Source: Saprospiraceae bacterium (GTDB taxonomy: Bacteria; Bacteroidota; Bacteroidia; Chitinophagales; Saprospiraceae). Taken from it: a stretch of DNA of 33,004 bases. Numbering within the stretch: the stretch's first letter is position 1; every line of letters begins with the position of its first letter. Of the stretch, positions 23,739 through 32,861 are shown in pieces. The translations under genes and the position numbers were made by a program. Below the pieces are notes generated by a model. The model was not told the DNA's origin. It did no database searches and saw only the letters and a list, made by a program, of their open reading frames with translations. The DNA lies in assembly GCA_022448955.1 (NCBI GenBank), contig JAKVCU010000100.1, positions 1-33,004 on the forward strand, in the 5' to 3' direction.

Positions 23739-26700
23739 ATGCAAGGTAAAGGAATTGTAAGGTTCTTCCTTGTGGTAATGACAATCGTGACGCTGATTCA
23801 GTACCTATTTTTGGTACCTACCCAAAAGGTAGAGAAGAATGCAGAAGAGCATGCCGAATCGATGTCATCTAATTACCCGGAGGATCAGAGGATTGATGCT
23901 TTCAAAGCAGCCCGTACGGCATACCTAGACTCTATGTCGTCAGAAGAGGTTTTCAAAATTCCATATTTGAAATCCTACACTTATCAAGAGCTAAAGGGAC
24001 AACAACTTGCTCTAGGACTTGACCTCAAAGGAGGTATGAGTGTCGTTTTACAAGTAGATTTGCGCAATTTCATCTATGCGCTGGCCAATAGTAGTAAGGA
24101 CCCAACTTTTAATGAAGCGTTAGATAAAGCCTCTGAAGCACAAAAAAGTGCACAATCTGATTATGTTACTCTTTTCGTTGATGCTTTCCGTGAACTATCA
24201 AATGATGGGCAAAGTCTTGCTCCTATCTTCTCCCGTAACGAAGCACTACGTGATCAGATTAATTACGAAACTTCTGATGGTGAAGTTGCTCGTATTATTC
24301 GTGAAAAAGCAAACGAAACAGTAGATCTTACTTATAAGTTATTAAAAGAACGTATCGATAAATTGGGGGTAACGCAACCAAATGTATCTCTAGATGCTGG
24401 TCGTGACCTCATCATTGTAGAATTACCTGGCATTGATAACCCAGAGCGTGCGCGTTCTATGCTTTCAGCAGCTGCTAAGTTAGAATTCTGGAATGTATTT
24501 AGAATTAATGACGCTGGCGTAACTACTGCATTTGTAGATGCCAACGAGCGCCTGAAGAGCCTACTTGGAGCTGAGGAAGAAGTTGCTGAAATGGTTTATG
24601 ATACCATATTTGCAACAGATTCTTTAGGTAATGAAATAAGAGATCAGATTGTAAGTATTGATACCTTACCTGCACAGCCTTCCTTGACTGCTGGTCCTTT
24701 GTTTGATGTATTCCAAATGAATACTACTGGTGCGAGAGGTCTCTCTGTAATGGGAACTGCTCGTAAGAATCAGAGAAAATTCATTGATACTCTTTTAGCG
24801 AAAAGCGAAATCAAGTCTCTTTTCCCCCGTGATATGGTATTGCGTTGGTCAAAAGATCCTATAAAAGATATCGAAACTGGAGAAATTACAGATCTGTATG
24901 AGTTATATGCTATTAAGAAAGAGCGAGGTTCAGAGGGAGCACCTCTTACTGGTGATCATGTAGTAGATGCTAGTGCACAACCAGACCCTCAAACCAATGA
25001 GGTGGCGATTTCTTTAAAAATGGATAATACGGGAGCAAAAATCTGGGGTCAAATGACTACAGTTGCTGCTCAAGATAATAATCGTGAAATTGCTATTCTA
25101 TTGGATGATGAGGTTGTATCTGCACCTCGTGTAATCAATCCAATTTTATCAGGTGATTCACAGATAACAGGAAGCTACTCCATACAAGAAGCAAAAGATG
25201 TCTCCAACATCTTGCAAGTTGGTAAATTGCCTGCAGAAACTAAAATCATCCAAGAATCATTAGTCGGTCCTTCTTTAGGTGCTGAAAACATTAGTCGAAG
25301 TATCAATGCACTATTGATTGGTTTTATATTGGTATTTGCTTTCATGGTCTTCTATTATGGAGGTGGTGGTATTGTTTCTATCATTGCGCTTTTACTCAAC
25401 CTATTCTTCATATTTGGTGCACTTGCCTCTTATGGTACGGTATTAACTTTACCGGGTATTGCAGGTATCGTATTAACGATCGGTATGGCGGTTGATGCCA
25501 ATGTGATCATTTACGAGCGTATTCGAGAAGAATTGCGTGAAGGAAAGTCCATGCTAGCATCTATTGCAGATGGTTTCAAGAACTCCTATTCTGCCATCAT
25601 TGATGCCAATGTAACGACTATTCTAACAGCATTTGTATTGGTATATTTCGGTCTTGGCCCGATTAAGGGTTTTGCGGTTGTATTAATTATAGGTGTGCTA
25701 TCGTCATTATTTACTGCCGTATTGGTAGGTCGTATGATCATTGATTGGTGGACGAGCAAAGATAGAGCAATTAGTTTTAGTACTTCTTTCTCTAGAGATG
25801 CTTTCGCAAATTTAAGTATTGACTGGTTAGGAAAGCGTCGTATTGCATACTTTGTATCTGGTGCAATTATCTTAGCAGGTATCGGCTCATTCTTTACTCG
25901 TGGATTTGAACTAGGTGTGGATTTCAAAGGTGGCTATTCTTATAATGTAACCTTTGATGAAGATGTTAATGTAGAGAACTTAAGAGCAGAGCTAGCGACC
26001 GCTTTTGAGGGTAATTCTCCTATTGTAAAAGCAGTAGATACTGACAATACCTTTAATATCGTTACAGATTACTTGATTGAAGACACAGAAGATGATGCTG
26101 CTGATCGAGTAATGGATAAGTTATTTGAAGGTGCAAATGCGGCTGTTGGTGGTTCATTGGACAAAGATCAGTTCAAAGCTCCTGATGGTCAAGGAACTCA
26201 TGTAAATAGTTCGACCAAAGTAGGCCCTACTATTGCTGATGATATCAAAACTAGTGCATACTATGCTACCATCTTTTCTTTATTATTAATCTTCTTGTAC
26301 ATCGCTATTCGATTCAGCAAGATGCAATATAGTATGGGTGCGGTAGCGGCCTTATTCCACGACACATTGATTGTACTTGGTATTTTCTCATTGGGTCACG
26401 GAATTTTACCTTTCTCTTTAGAGATTGATCAGGCGTTCATTGGTGCAATTCTTACCGTAATTGGTTATTCTATTAATGATACTGTGGTCGTTTTTGACCG
26501 TATTCGTGAATACACTAATATCTATACCAAAAAAGATAAGGAAGAAGTAGTTAATATGGCTATTAATAGTACGATTAGCCGTACGGTAATTACTTCTTTA
26601 ACCACATTATTCGTGGTATTAATCTTATTCTTATTTGGTGGTTCAAGCTTGAAAGGTTTCTCTTTTGCGCTTGTGGTCGGTATCATTGTAGGTACATATT

Positions 26701-26813
26701 CTTCTGTTTTCGTTGCGACACCTATTATGTCTGACTTAAGCAAGGAGTTTAAACCAAAAGAAGTGAAAAAATCTGGACAAGGTTTCTCTAAAGCCTTGAA
26801 CAAAGCAAAATAA
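23739..26813 (+). CDS. secDF: SecDF protein-export fusion
   Basis: SecDF uses the proton gradient to pull proteins from the SecYEG channel on the periplasmic side. In Bacteroidota SecD and SecF are one chain, here of 1,024 residues. The SecD half has an N-terminal helix (FFLVVMTIVTLIQYLFLVP), LGLDLKGGMSVVLQVD, the P1 domain with RIDKLGVTQPNVSLDAG, and the helix block with GMAVDANVIIYERIREEL. The SecF half has GVDFKGGYSYNVTF and GYSINDTVVVFDRIREY. A long insert in the SecD periplasmic domain is usual for this phylum. The gene stands alone and ends in a strong terminator. Confidence 0.97.
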   Translation: MQGKGIVRFFLVVMTIVTLIQYLFLVPTQKVEKNAEEHAESMSSNYPEDQRIDAFKAARTAYLDSMSSEEVFKIPYLKSYTYQELKGQQLALGLDLKGGMSVVLQVDLRNFIYALANSSKDPTFNEALDKASEAQKSAQSDYVTLFVDAFRELSNDGQSLAPIFSRNEALRDQINYETSDGEVARIIREKANETVDLTYKLLKERIDKLGVTQPNVSLDAGRDLIIVELPGIDNPERARSMLSAAAKLEFWNVFRINDAGVTTAFVDANERLKSLLGAEEEVAEMVYDTIFATDSLGNEIRDQIVSIDTLPAQPSLTAGPLFDVFQMNTTGARGLSVMGTARKNQRKFIDTLLAKSEIKSLFPRDMVLRWSKDPIKDIETGEITDLYELYAIKKERGSEGAPLTGDHVVDASAQPDPQTNEVAISLKMDNTGAKIWGQMTTVAAQDNNREIAILLDDEVVSAPRVINPILSGDSQITGSYSIQEAKDVSNILQVGKLPAETKIIQESLVGPSLGAENISRSINALLIGFILVFAFMVFYYGGGGIVSIIALLLNLFFIFGALASYGTVLTLPGIAGIVLTIGMAVDANVIIYERIREELREGKSMLASIADGFKNSYSAIIDANVTTILTAFVLVYFGLGPIKGFAVVLIIGVLSSLFTAVLVGRMIIDWWTSKDRAISFSTSFSRDAFANLSIDWLGKRRIAYFVSGAIILAGIGSFFTRGFELGVDFKGGYSYNVTFDEDVNVENLRAELATAFEGNSPIVKAVDTDNTFNIVTDYLIEDTEDDAADRVMDKLFEGANAAVGGSLDKDQFKAPDGQGTHVNSSTKVGPTIADDIKTSAYYATIFSLLLIFLYIAIRFSKMQYSMGAVAALFHDTLIVLGIFSLGHGILPFSLEIDQAFIGAILTVIGYSINDTVVVFDRIREYTNIYTKKDKEEVVNMAINSTISRTVITSLTTLFVVLILFLFGGSSLKGFSFALVVGIIVGTYSSVFVATPIMSDLSKEFKPKEVKKSGQGFSKALNKAK

Positions 26814-26848
26814 TACGATCTTTTAAGATCAGCTATTATGTATAATTA

Positions 26849-26887
26849 TCCCGAATTTTCAGCTAAGTTGAAAATTCGGGATTTTTT
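26849..26887 (+). terminator. Intrinsic terminator of secDF
   Basis: A 13-bp perfect stem, TCCCGAATTTTCA / TGAAAATTCGGGA, with a 7-nt loop (26849-26881) is followed by TTTTTT (26882-26887). It begins 35 bases after the secDF stop codon. Confidence 0.92.
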
Positions 26888-27480
26888 ATACCTCCCCTTT
26901 ATCGAATTATACCCAAAATAAGCAGCTATTCAAAATTGCTAGTATAATAAAATGGTCAGCTCGAAAATCATGAGAAACGGACGGTAAAGAAGTTATGCAT
27001 GATTTTTGAACGGACGCTAGAAGCTATCTGACTATGGCTGAATTTTATTACACCACTTTCCGCCAGAGGCTGACAGGTTCTAGCCTAATTACTTAAACAT
27101 TTAATTAATCTCAACGAGGAACTAGTACACAATAATCTAAATTACTTAGCATTTTGAAGGCATTAAGCTGAGTAAAAAATCAGCTGATTCAAAACTTCAA
27201 TAAACTTAAATTACATTGTACTAGTTTTCTTTCTCTTTTAGAATCGCTTATTGTTCATATGTTTTTTTGCACTTGAGCAGAATCATTTCTTTAGGTCTAT
27301 ATTGGATACTAAACGAAGGCCTCTAATAGCCTAGTGATTCGATAGGATCAAATACCTTTCAAAGAGGCTTACAAAAGAAGAGAATAAGGAATATTTCGTT
27401 TAAATTTATGTACGTATTTCTAAAAGGGAAAGTACGAAGAGAAGGAGTTATATATGGAATAAAAGCTTTTGAAGTTCTAA
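26888..27480. other. Spacer after secDF, with repeat copy D
   Basis: No gene is visible. Repeat copy D fills 26931-27095. The rest (27100-27480) is AT-rich with no structure I can support. The minus-strand gene at 27481 ends here without a clear terminator. Confidence 0.5.
26931..27095 (+). repeat. Dispersed palindromic repeat, copy D (diverged, longer)
   Basis: CAAAATTGCTAGTATAATAAAATGG then GTCAGCTCGAAAATCATGAG (26955-26974) match the left arm of copy E reversed, read in short pieces. AGTTATGCATGATTTTTGA (26991-27009) matches the centre of copy A. The element continues with CTATGGCTGAATTTTATTAC and closes with TTCTAGCCTAATTACTTAA (27079-27097), the same ending as copy A. The outer arms GTATAATAAAAT and ATTTTATTACAC are still complementary at most positions. 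Confidence 0.6.
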
Positions 27481-28338
27481 TTACTTCATATTTCCTAAGG
27501 CAATAAGATCAAAATGCTGGTAAGCGGAGACATTACTCAGTTTGGGGCCTAAGAAGGGGAGCTGGTCCTTAGAAAGGAAATGAATAAATTTGATGTAACG
27601 ATATAATAGTAGATAAACCTCTGATTCTTTTAAAATTTCTCCAGACAAATGTAGAGGTACTTTTTGACTATCTAAATTAAACTGATTGAAGATAAGCATA
27701 ATGTAATAGATAAAGTCTTTAGACGCCAAGAATTCAAAAGAATTCATAAATACCAAATCTCCCTTGTCAAAATAAAAAACGTTCAAATTTCGGCCTCTAA
27801 CATTGGCAAAAATAAAAGAACCCACAATATTCCTAGCAATAGCTACAATTTGTGAATAAATCACAGTATTGAGGTGTAACATCATCGTACCTGGGTAGGA
27901 TAAGCGCATGAAAGTAGCTAACTCTTCTTCGATGGCATAAACATTTTGTGCATCCATAGGAAGAAGATGATCTGAGCGGAATTCATAGGTCGAGCCCATG
28001 GCCGTGAGCTGAGAAAGGTATTCTTCTTTCTCACTAGGATTGAATAATCTTTGGGGAATAAGGGTGCTAGCAGATCCAGCGTAGGCAATTCTAATTCGTT
28101 TGTAGGCTAGATTAAGCGGTTTATCCTCTTGGATAATTTGTTGGATTCGGGTAATCATCTTTGAAATGGAAGAAATACTGCCGAGTTCAAAGTTTCTAAT
28201 TAATAGTGGTTGACGATTTTCGCTATCAACAACAATATACGCAAAACTGTCCACCCCTATGAGGATGGACAGTTCTTGGTCGGTGCTATCTTTTTTAGAA
28301 TAGCTATCTTCAATGATTTGATTTTTTATCTTTCCCAA
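27481..28338 (-). CDS. DUF3822-like Bacteroidota protein
   Basis: This 285-residue soluble protein begins its conserved part at ELSILIGVDSFAYIVVD and contains RIAYAGSASTLIPQRLFN, with an actin/ASKHA-like flavour (GDLVFMNSFEF and SGEI segments). I recognise it as the DUF3822 type, a family restricted to Bacteroidota. Such proteins resemble an ATPase-fold pilus-assembly component, but the function is not known. The start used is TTG at 28338, inside the last 13 bases of the upstream gene; no ATG fits before the conserved region, so translational coupling is likely. Confidence 0.7.
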   Translation of the reverse strand: MGKIKNQIIEDSYSKKDSTDQELSILIGVDSFAYIVVDSENRQPLLIRNFELGSISSISKMITRIQQIIQEDKPLNLAYKRIRIAYAGSASTLIPQRLFNPSEKEEYLSQLTAMGSTYEFRSDHLLPMDAQNVYAIEEELATFMRLSYPGTMMLHLNTVIYSQIVAIARNIVGSFIFANVRGRNLNVFYFDKGDLVFMNSFEFLASKDFIYYIMLIFNQFNLDSQKVPLHLSGEILKESEVYLLLYRYIKFIHFLSKDQLPFLGPKLSNVSAYQHFDLIALGNMK

Positions 28339-28913
28339 TTTCCAGCAAGATTTGGAGCATTCATATCACCAAATTTAATTGGTGAATTAGGATTGTATTT
28401 TGCATCATAGCGAGCAAAACGTTCTTTCCCATAATCCCCCATGAACAGCTTTCTACGTACGCCTACTTCCACTACTGGTACTGTTGTACTTTGATAGGTG
28501 ATGGTATCTGCTTGAATTTCAAAAGCAACTCCATTGGTAAATGGTACGAAGCGTAGAGAATCCAGACTAATATTTAATCCATTAATCATAGAATCTTTAG
28601 CAGGAAGCATGGTCGTATCATAAGTAATTTCACCTGTGAAATTAGGATCATCAGGATCACCAATGATTTTTACAACAGCAAAGCTATCGTTATTTAGTAC
28701 ATATTCTAAAGAATCGAAAGATGGAGCAAAGCCACCTTTGATCGAACGAAAAGCCTCTTGAGCAATACGAACTGTCATCAGTTTATCAATAACAGCTCTT
28801 TCTCGTTTTTCTTTTTCGGCCTTGAATGCGATAGGTTCCTGAATGGTACTAATCAAAACATATACTAAAGCAGCAGCTAAAACTACTAAAATTAGGTTGA
28901 TTACTAATCTCAT
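28326..28913 (-). CDS. Membrane-anchored hypothetical protein of Bacteroidota
   Basis: This 195-residue protein has one N-terminal hydrophobic helix (LVINLILVVLAAALVYVLIS), then a charged stretch and KLMTVRIAQEAFRSIKGGFA, which recalls the start of a type IV pilin-like helix, then a beta-rich domain (SFDSLEYVLNNDSF, TNGVAFEIQAD, VEVGVRRKLFMGDYG). It has no prepilin cleavage site of the usual kind. It overlaps the next gene by 13 bases, forming a two-gene operon. The family is not known to me by name; an extracytoplasmic envelope role is inference from the anchor. Confidence 0.75.
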   Translation of the reverse strand: MRLVINLILVVLAAALVYVLISTIQEPIAFKAEKEKRERAVIDKLMTVRIAQEAFRSIKGGFAPSFDSLEYVLNNDSFAVVKIIGDPDDPNFTGEITYDTTMLPAKDSMINGLNISLDSLRFVPFTNGVAFEIQADTITYQSTTVPVVEVGVRRKLFMGDYGKERFARYDAKYNPNSPIKFGDMNAPNLAGNWER

Positions 28914-29045
28914 TTTTCGGTTTGTTTTGATGCAATAATACTATTTTTTATTTAAATCAGATAAGCAGTTCGCAATTTTATGTATTCTAGAAACCTACGG
29001 ACTTCTTCGAATGACTAGCTTGCGACAAGGCTTGGTGCTAATATC

Positions 29046-29075
29046 TTGATTTGCCTTGAAAATAATGTATTTTTG
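29046..29075 (+). promoter_or_regulatory. Bacteroidota-type promoter of tsaD
   Basis: TTG (29046-29048) and TATTTTTG (29068-29075) are separated by 19 bases, matching the TTG-N19-TAnnTTTG consensus. Transcription would start a few bases after 29080, putting the inverted repeat at 29112-29135 in the leader. Confidence 0.55.
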
Positions 29076-29111
29076 CACCTTATTTTTTAAGCGTAAATAC
29101 TAGACAGTTTC

Positions 29112-29135
29112 TAATAAAGGAAAATTCCTTTATTA
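29112..29135 (+). promoter_or_regulatory. Inverted repeat in the tsaD leader
   Basis: TAATAAAGGAA (29112-29122) and TTCCTTTATTA (29125-29135) form an 11-bp perfect inverted repeat with a 2-base spacer, ending 29 bases before the tsaD ATG. The spacer is too short for a clean RNA hairpin of full length, so a dimeric-protein operator is equally possible. Confidence 0.45.
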
Positions 29136-29164
29136 AAAGATGCACAATTTATATTTTTTGGCGT

Positions 29165-30172
29165 ATGGCAGTTACTATTTTGGCAATTGAATCTTCTTGT
29201 GATGATACATCTGCTGCAATTTGGCAAGACGGGAAAATTTTAAGCAACTGTGTTGCCAACCAAGACATTCATCAAAAATATGGTGGTGTAGTTCCGGAAG
29301 TGGCTTCTCGTGCACATCAGGAAAATATTGTGCCAGTGGTGCATCAGGCATTAGAAGAAGCAGGTATTGACAAATCTAAACTCAGTGCTGTCGCCTTCAC
29401 CAAAGGACCGGGTCTTATTGGCTCCTTGTTGGTAGGGGTATCCTTTGCAAAGGGTTTGGCTTTAAGCTTGGGCATTCCGATGCTTGAAGTCAATCATATG
29501 CGTGCACATGTTTTGGCACATTTTGCGGAAGCTCCTCACCCAAGCTTCCCTTTTTTATGCTTAACCGTATCAGGTGGTCATACTCAGATTGTTTTGGTAA
29601 AAGACTTCTTGGATATGGAAGTTATAGGTACTACGATAGATGATGCTGCAGGAGAAGCGTTTGACAAAACAGGGAAATTACTTGATCTGCCCTATCCTGC
29701 TGGCCCTTTGATCGACCATTATGCCAAAGAGGGTAAAGCTATTTATCCATTTCCTGAACCCAAAATTGAAGGCCTAGATTTCAGTTTTAGTGGATTAAAG
29801 ACATCTATTCTTTATTTCCTAAAGAAGGAATTAAAAAATAATCCTGATTTCATTAAAGAAAACTTAGCAGACATTTGTCGTTCTGTACAAGATCGAATTG
29901 TTAGTATTTTAATAAAAAAGCTAATCCGAGCTAGTGAACAAACGGGTATTCAGGAAATCGCTATTGCGGGAGGTGTTTCTGCCAATTCAGGACTTCGGCA
30001 AGCTATTGGGGAAACGGGGCAGGAAAAAGGATGGAATACCTATATCCCAAGATTTGAATATTGTACAGATAATGCGGCAATGATTGCGGTTACAGCTTAT
30101 TATAAGTATTTGAAAGGAGAATTTACAGATCAATCTGTTACAGCTGTTGCTCGATGGAAAGTGGGGATATAA
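29165..30172 (+). CDS. tsaD: tRNA N6-adenosine threonylcarbamoyltransferase
   Basis: TsaD transfers the threonylcarbamoyl group to adenosine 37 of tRNAs that read ANN codons, together with TsaB and TsaE; it is essential in most bacteria. The 335-residue length is standard. The N-terminal IESSCDDTSAAIW and YGGVVPEVASRAH are the ASKHA phosphate motifs. The metal-binding pair is His111 and His115 in NHMRAH. SGGHTQIVLV, DDAAGEAFDKTGKLL, FSFSGLKTSI and AGGVSANSGLR follow in order. TsaB and TsaE are not in the window. Confidence 0.97.
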   Translation: MAVTILAIESSCDDTSAAIWQDGKILSNCVANQDIHQKYGGVVPEVASRAHQENIVPVVHQALEEAGIDKSKLSAVAFTKGPGLIGSLLVGVSFAKGLALSLGIPMLEVNHMRAHVLAHFAEAPHPSFPFLCLTVSGGHTQIVLVKDFLDMEVIGTTIDDAAGEAFDKTGKLLDLPYPAGPLIDHYAKEGKAIYPFPEPKIEGLDFSFSGLKTSILYFLKKELKNNPDFIKENLADICRSVQDRIVSILIKKLIRASEQTGIQEIAIAGGVSANSGLRQAIGETGQEKGWNTYIPRFEYCTDNAAMIAVTAYYKYLKGEFTDQSVTAVARWKVGI

Positions 30173-30280
30173 TAAAATCTAGTTCAGGGATAGAAAAGCA
30201 ACCTTCCTTTAATTTCCCCGTAATATTGCCTAATAGTCGTTCTTTAATAAAGAGCATTGTTTAATTTTGCGAAAAAAATA

Positions 30281-31714
30281 ATGAGCATGAGATTAATACC
30301 TTTCCTACTATTCATTATAAGTATAAGTATTCTTGCTTGTGGCGCAGATAATTCTAATGATGAATTGCCTACTGAAAATGCCAATTTCACATTACAATTA
30401 AATGGTATTGGTGGTGGGCAGGCTTATTTAATTGGCTACTTTGCTGACCAAAGTTTCAGAGTGGATTCAGCAGATATTAGCGCTACTGGTTTGATGACAT
30501 TTAGTAGAAATAAGCCATACCTTAGTGGCTTTTATTTTGTTTATGATCCTAACTCACAAGCTGCTATTCAATTATTATTAGACAAGGATCAAAGCTTTTC
30601 ATTTACTGCTAATGCTAATGACATTATTAACTCGGCTAGTATTCAAGGGAATACAGACATGGAATTGTTATATCAAAATCTAAAGTTTGAAGGCCAGCTA
30701 CAACCACAATTTCAAGTTGTTGGTGCAAAGTTGAAAGGAGTAGCAAAAGAATCTGCAGCCTATCAAGTTTATAAAAAGACTCAGGACTCCTTAGTAAGTC
30801 TTAGAAAAAATCATTTGCAAGATTTCTTCAATAATTATCCCAATTCGTTTTTTACGAAGTTTAAATATGCTGGTCAAAACCCAGAATTAACAGATGTACG
30901 TTTGCCAAATGGTCAGCCTGACAACGAAAAGCAAGTAGCTATTTACCGCTACCAGATGTTTGATAATGTTGATTTCACAGACGAACGTCTACTTCGTACA
31001 CCGGTCATTTTTAATAAGCTAAAAAAAACGATCAATGAACTAACGCCTCAAAATCCAGATTCAATCAATGCGATTACATCTCATATTGCAGAAAAGGCTT
31101 TAATCGGACCAGAATACTACAAGTTTATTGTCAACTGGGTTACGCTTAACTACGAGCCAACAAAGACAACTTTAATGGACTCGGAAGCGGTTTATGTGCA
31201 CATGATCACCAACTACTTCACCTATGATCGTGCATTTTGGTCGGATTCAGCAGAGGTCTATGCGCTGCAAATTAGAGCGAACGAAATGGCTGCTAGTTTA
31301 GTAGGTAAGACAGCTCCAGATGTGCAAGCACAGGATCCCAATGGTCAGATGAAATCAATCTCTGAGATTAAAGATCCTTACATCGTAGTATACATGTATA
31401 ATCCAACTTGTGAACACTGTATGGAAGAGACACCAAAGTTGGTTCAATTCTACAAAGAATGGAAACCCAAAGGAGTAGAAGTATTCGGAATCGCTGTGGA
31501 TACAGATGTAGACGAATGGAAAGCATATGTGAAATCATCAGGAATGACATGGCCAAGTGTATTCGATCCTACAAATAGGGCAATTTACGGCAAGTACTTC
31601 GTTGATGTTACGCCAGAAATATACGTCATCAACCCAGAAAGAAAAATTATCGCTAAAAACTTGAAAGTGAATCAGATTGCAGAGATGATTAAAAGAGATA
31701 AAGAGGCTAAGTAG
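30281..31714 (+). CDS. Thioredoxin-fold lipoprotein (TlpA/AhpC-TSA type with DUF4369-like N-terminus)
   Basis: I chose the ATG at 30281 because it gives a lipoprotein signal (MRLIPFLLFIISISILAC) right away; an in-frame TTG lies at 30257. The N-terminal 100 residues are a beta-rich domain like DUF4369 (NFTLQLNGIGGGQAYLIGYF), the middle is helical like DUF5106, and the last 140 form a thioredoxin fold (VGKTAPDVQAQDPNGQM) with the redox motif CEHC (Cys377, Cys380). Such proteins are periplasmic thiol-disulfide oxidoreductases, often for cytochrome maturation or oxidative folding. The gene lies 108 bases after tsaD on the same strand. Its specific client is unknown. Confidence 0.88.
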   Translation: MSMRLIPFLLFIISISILACGADNSNDELPTENANFTLQLNGIGGGQAYLIGYFADQSFRVDSADISATGLMTFSRNKPYLSGFYFVYDPNSQAAIQLLLDKDQSFSFTANANDIINSASIQGNTDMELLYQNLKFEGQLQPQFQVVGAKLKGVAKESAAYQVYKKTQDSLVSLRKNHLQDFFNNYPNSFFTKFKYAGQNPELTDVRLPNGQPDNEKQVAIYRYQMFDNVDFTDERLLRTPVIFNKLKKTINELTPQNPDSINAITSHIAEKALIGPEYYKFIVNWVTLNYEPTKTTLMDSEAVYVHMITNYFTYDRAFWSDSAEVYALQIRANEMAASLVGKTAPDVQAQDPNGQMKSISEIKDPYIVVYMYNPTCEHCMEETPKLVQFYKEWKPKGVEVFGIAVDTDVDEWKAYVKSSGMTWPSVFDPTNRAIYGKYFVDVTPEIYVINPERKIIAKNLKVNQIAEMIKRDKEAK

Positions 31715-31724
31715 ATTTAGTGAC

Positions 31725-31800
31725 GAAAAGACCGTGTAAGGGGGCGACCGTGCAACTTCAGCATTAGCTGCCCATCACACAGCCCCCCTATCGCATAGTC
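31725..31800. other. GC-rich structured patch between convergent genes
   Basis: GGGGGC (31740-31745) can pair with GCCCCC (31782-31787) around a 36-base loop that itself holds CAGC/GCTG (around 31760-31771). A direct repeat GACCGTG occurs on both sides of the G-run (starting at 31730 and 31746). The patch is clearly more GC-rich than its surroundings. It may be a two-way terminator for the convergent lipoprotein and hydrolase genes, or a small structured RNA; no U-run follows. Confidence 0.4.
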
Positions 31801-31831
31801 CTTCACTCAAAGTCTCCATTTCTTCCCACTG

Positions 31832-32791
31832 CTACTCACATTTTCCAAAGCCTCCAACCTTTTCGCTAATAAATGACCTTACCATTTCTTTGTATTCCTC
31901 TGGCTGGACAATAACATCAAGGCAATGATCTGCGCCCCATTCTGCATGATGGAAAATAGTGCTTGCTTTAGGTAACTGACTAGCTAGATTAGCCGATTGT
32001 ACAGAACCTGTTTTAGTATCTGTTTTGGAATGATTGATGAGTATTGGTTCCACTACATTTTTTGCTGCATGGAGTGCACTCGCATCCTCATAATTGATAC
32101 CAGCACGTACATTTACCATCCACATTATTGTTGGACCCAAAAAATATCTCATCCAGGTACCGTATCGTTTATCTGCTCGCTCAAAAATAGCAGTGTACCA
32201 ATCTTGGAAAGGTGCATCTGCCACTACAAAAGCTACATCCTTATCCAAGCCTGCCGCTTGCAACACAGTCGATCCCCCCCAAGACTCACCAAACCAGCCA
32301 ATCTCATCATCTCTCAAACCGGTGCGTTCTTGTAGCCATGAAGTAACGGTGACGAGATCATTTTTCTCCAAATAGCCACCAGTACCATAATTTCCCCCGC
32401 TCTCAAAATGTCCTCTATGGTCATACAATACCAAATCGCAGCCACAGTCCCAAAAAATAGGTGCGTATTTTAGAAGGCCTGTACGATTGTTATTCCATCC
32501 ATGAGCCATAACTACGCCACAATGAGTCGTATCGGGTTGCTTAAAGTACCAACCCTTTAATTCGATTTGATCTACTTCAGATTGGACGGTAAAATCAGTA
32601 GGCGCAACGAGTTGATCCATGTAATAGTCGATAGGATGATTCCACTTTTCTTCTATAATCTGCTTAGACAAATCCATATTCAATCGACGAGGTGAAAGGA
32701 TTAGTCCGGATAGAAAATAAGAAAGTCCAAAATAAGCGACTACAAAAAATAGGATGACTACACTTAGTCCTCTTTTCCAACTCTTTTTCAT
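31832..32791 (-). CDS. Membrane-anchored alpha/beta hydrolase
   Basis: This 319-residue protein has an N-terminal membrane helix (GLSVVILFFVVAYFGLSYFLSG) followed by a serine hydrolase fold. The oxyanion region is VVMAHGWNNNR, the nucleophile is Ser170 in GWFGESWGGST, and the acid and base are likely Asp in NHSKTDTKTG and His in WGADHCLD. The catalytic domain probably faces the periplasm. The substrate is unknown; relatives include peptidase-like and esterase-like proteins. It stands alone, preceded by a terminator that ends transcription from beyond the right edge. Confidence 0.88.
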   Translation of the reverse strand: MKKSWKRGLSVVILFFVVAYFGLSYFLSGLILSPRRLNMDLSKQIIEEKWNHPIDYYMDQLVAPTDFTVQSEVDQIELKGWYFKQPDTTHCGVVMAHGWNNNRTGLLKYAPIFWDCGCDLVLYDHRGHFESGGNYGTGGYLEKNDLVTVTSWLQERTGLRDDEIGWFGESWGGSTVLQAAGLDKDVAFVVADAPFQDWYTAIFERADKRYGTWMRYFLGPTIMWMVNVRAGINYEDASALHAAKNVVEPILINHSKTDTKTGSVQSANLASQLPKASTIFHHAEWGADHCLDVIVQPEEYKEMVRSFISEKVGGFGKCE

Positions 32792-32819
32792 GCTGAAATA
32801 GATTATGTATTTAGGAAGT

Positions 32820-32859
32820 AAAAAAATGCCTCAGATGGTCATGTAAACATCTAAGGCAT
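32820..32859 (-). terminator. Intrinsic terminator of a gene beyond the right edge
   Basis: On the minus strand ATGCCTTAGATG pairs with CATCTGAGGCAT (12 bp, one G-U pair; 32826-32837 with 32848-32859), followed by seven T (32820-32826). It lies upstream of the hydrolase start, so it must serve a minus-strand gene outside the window, reading through repeat copy E. Confidence 0.8.
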
Positions 32860-32861
32860 CT

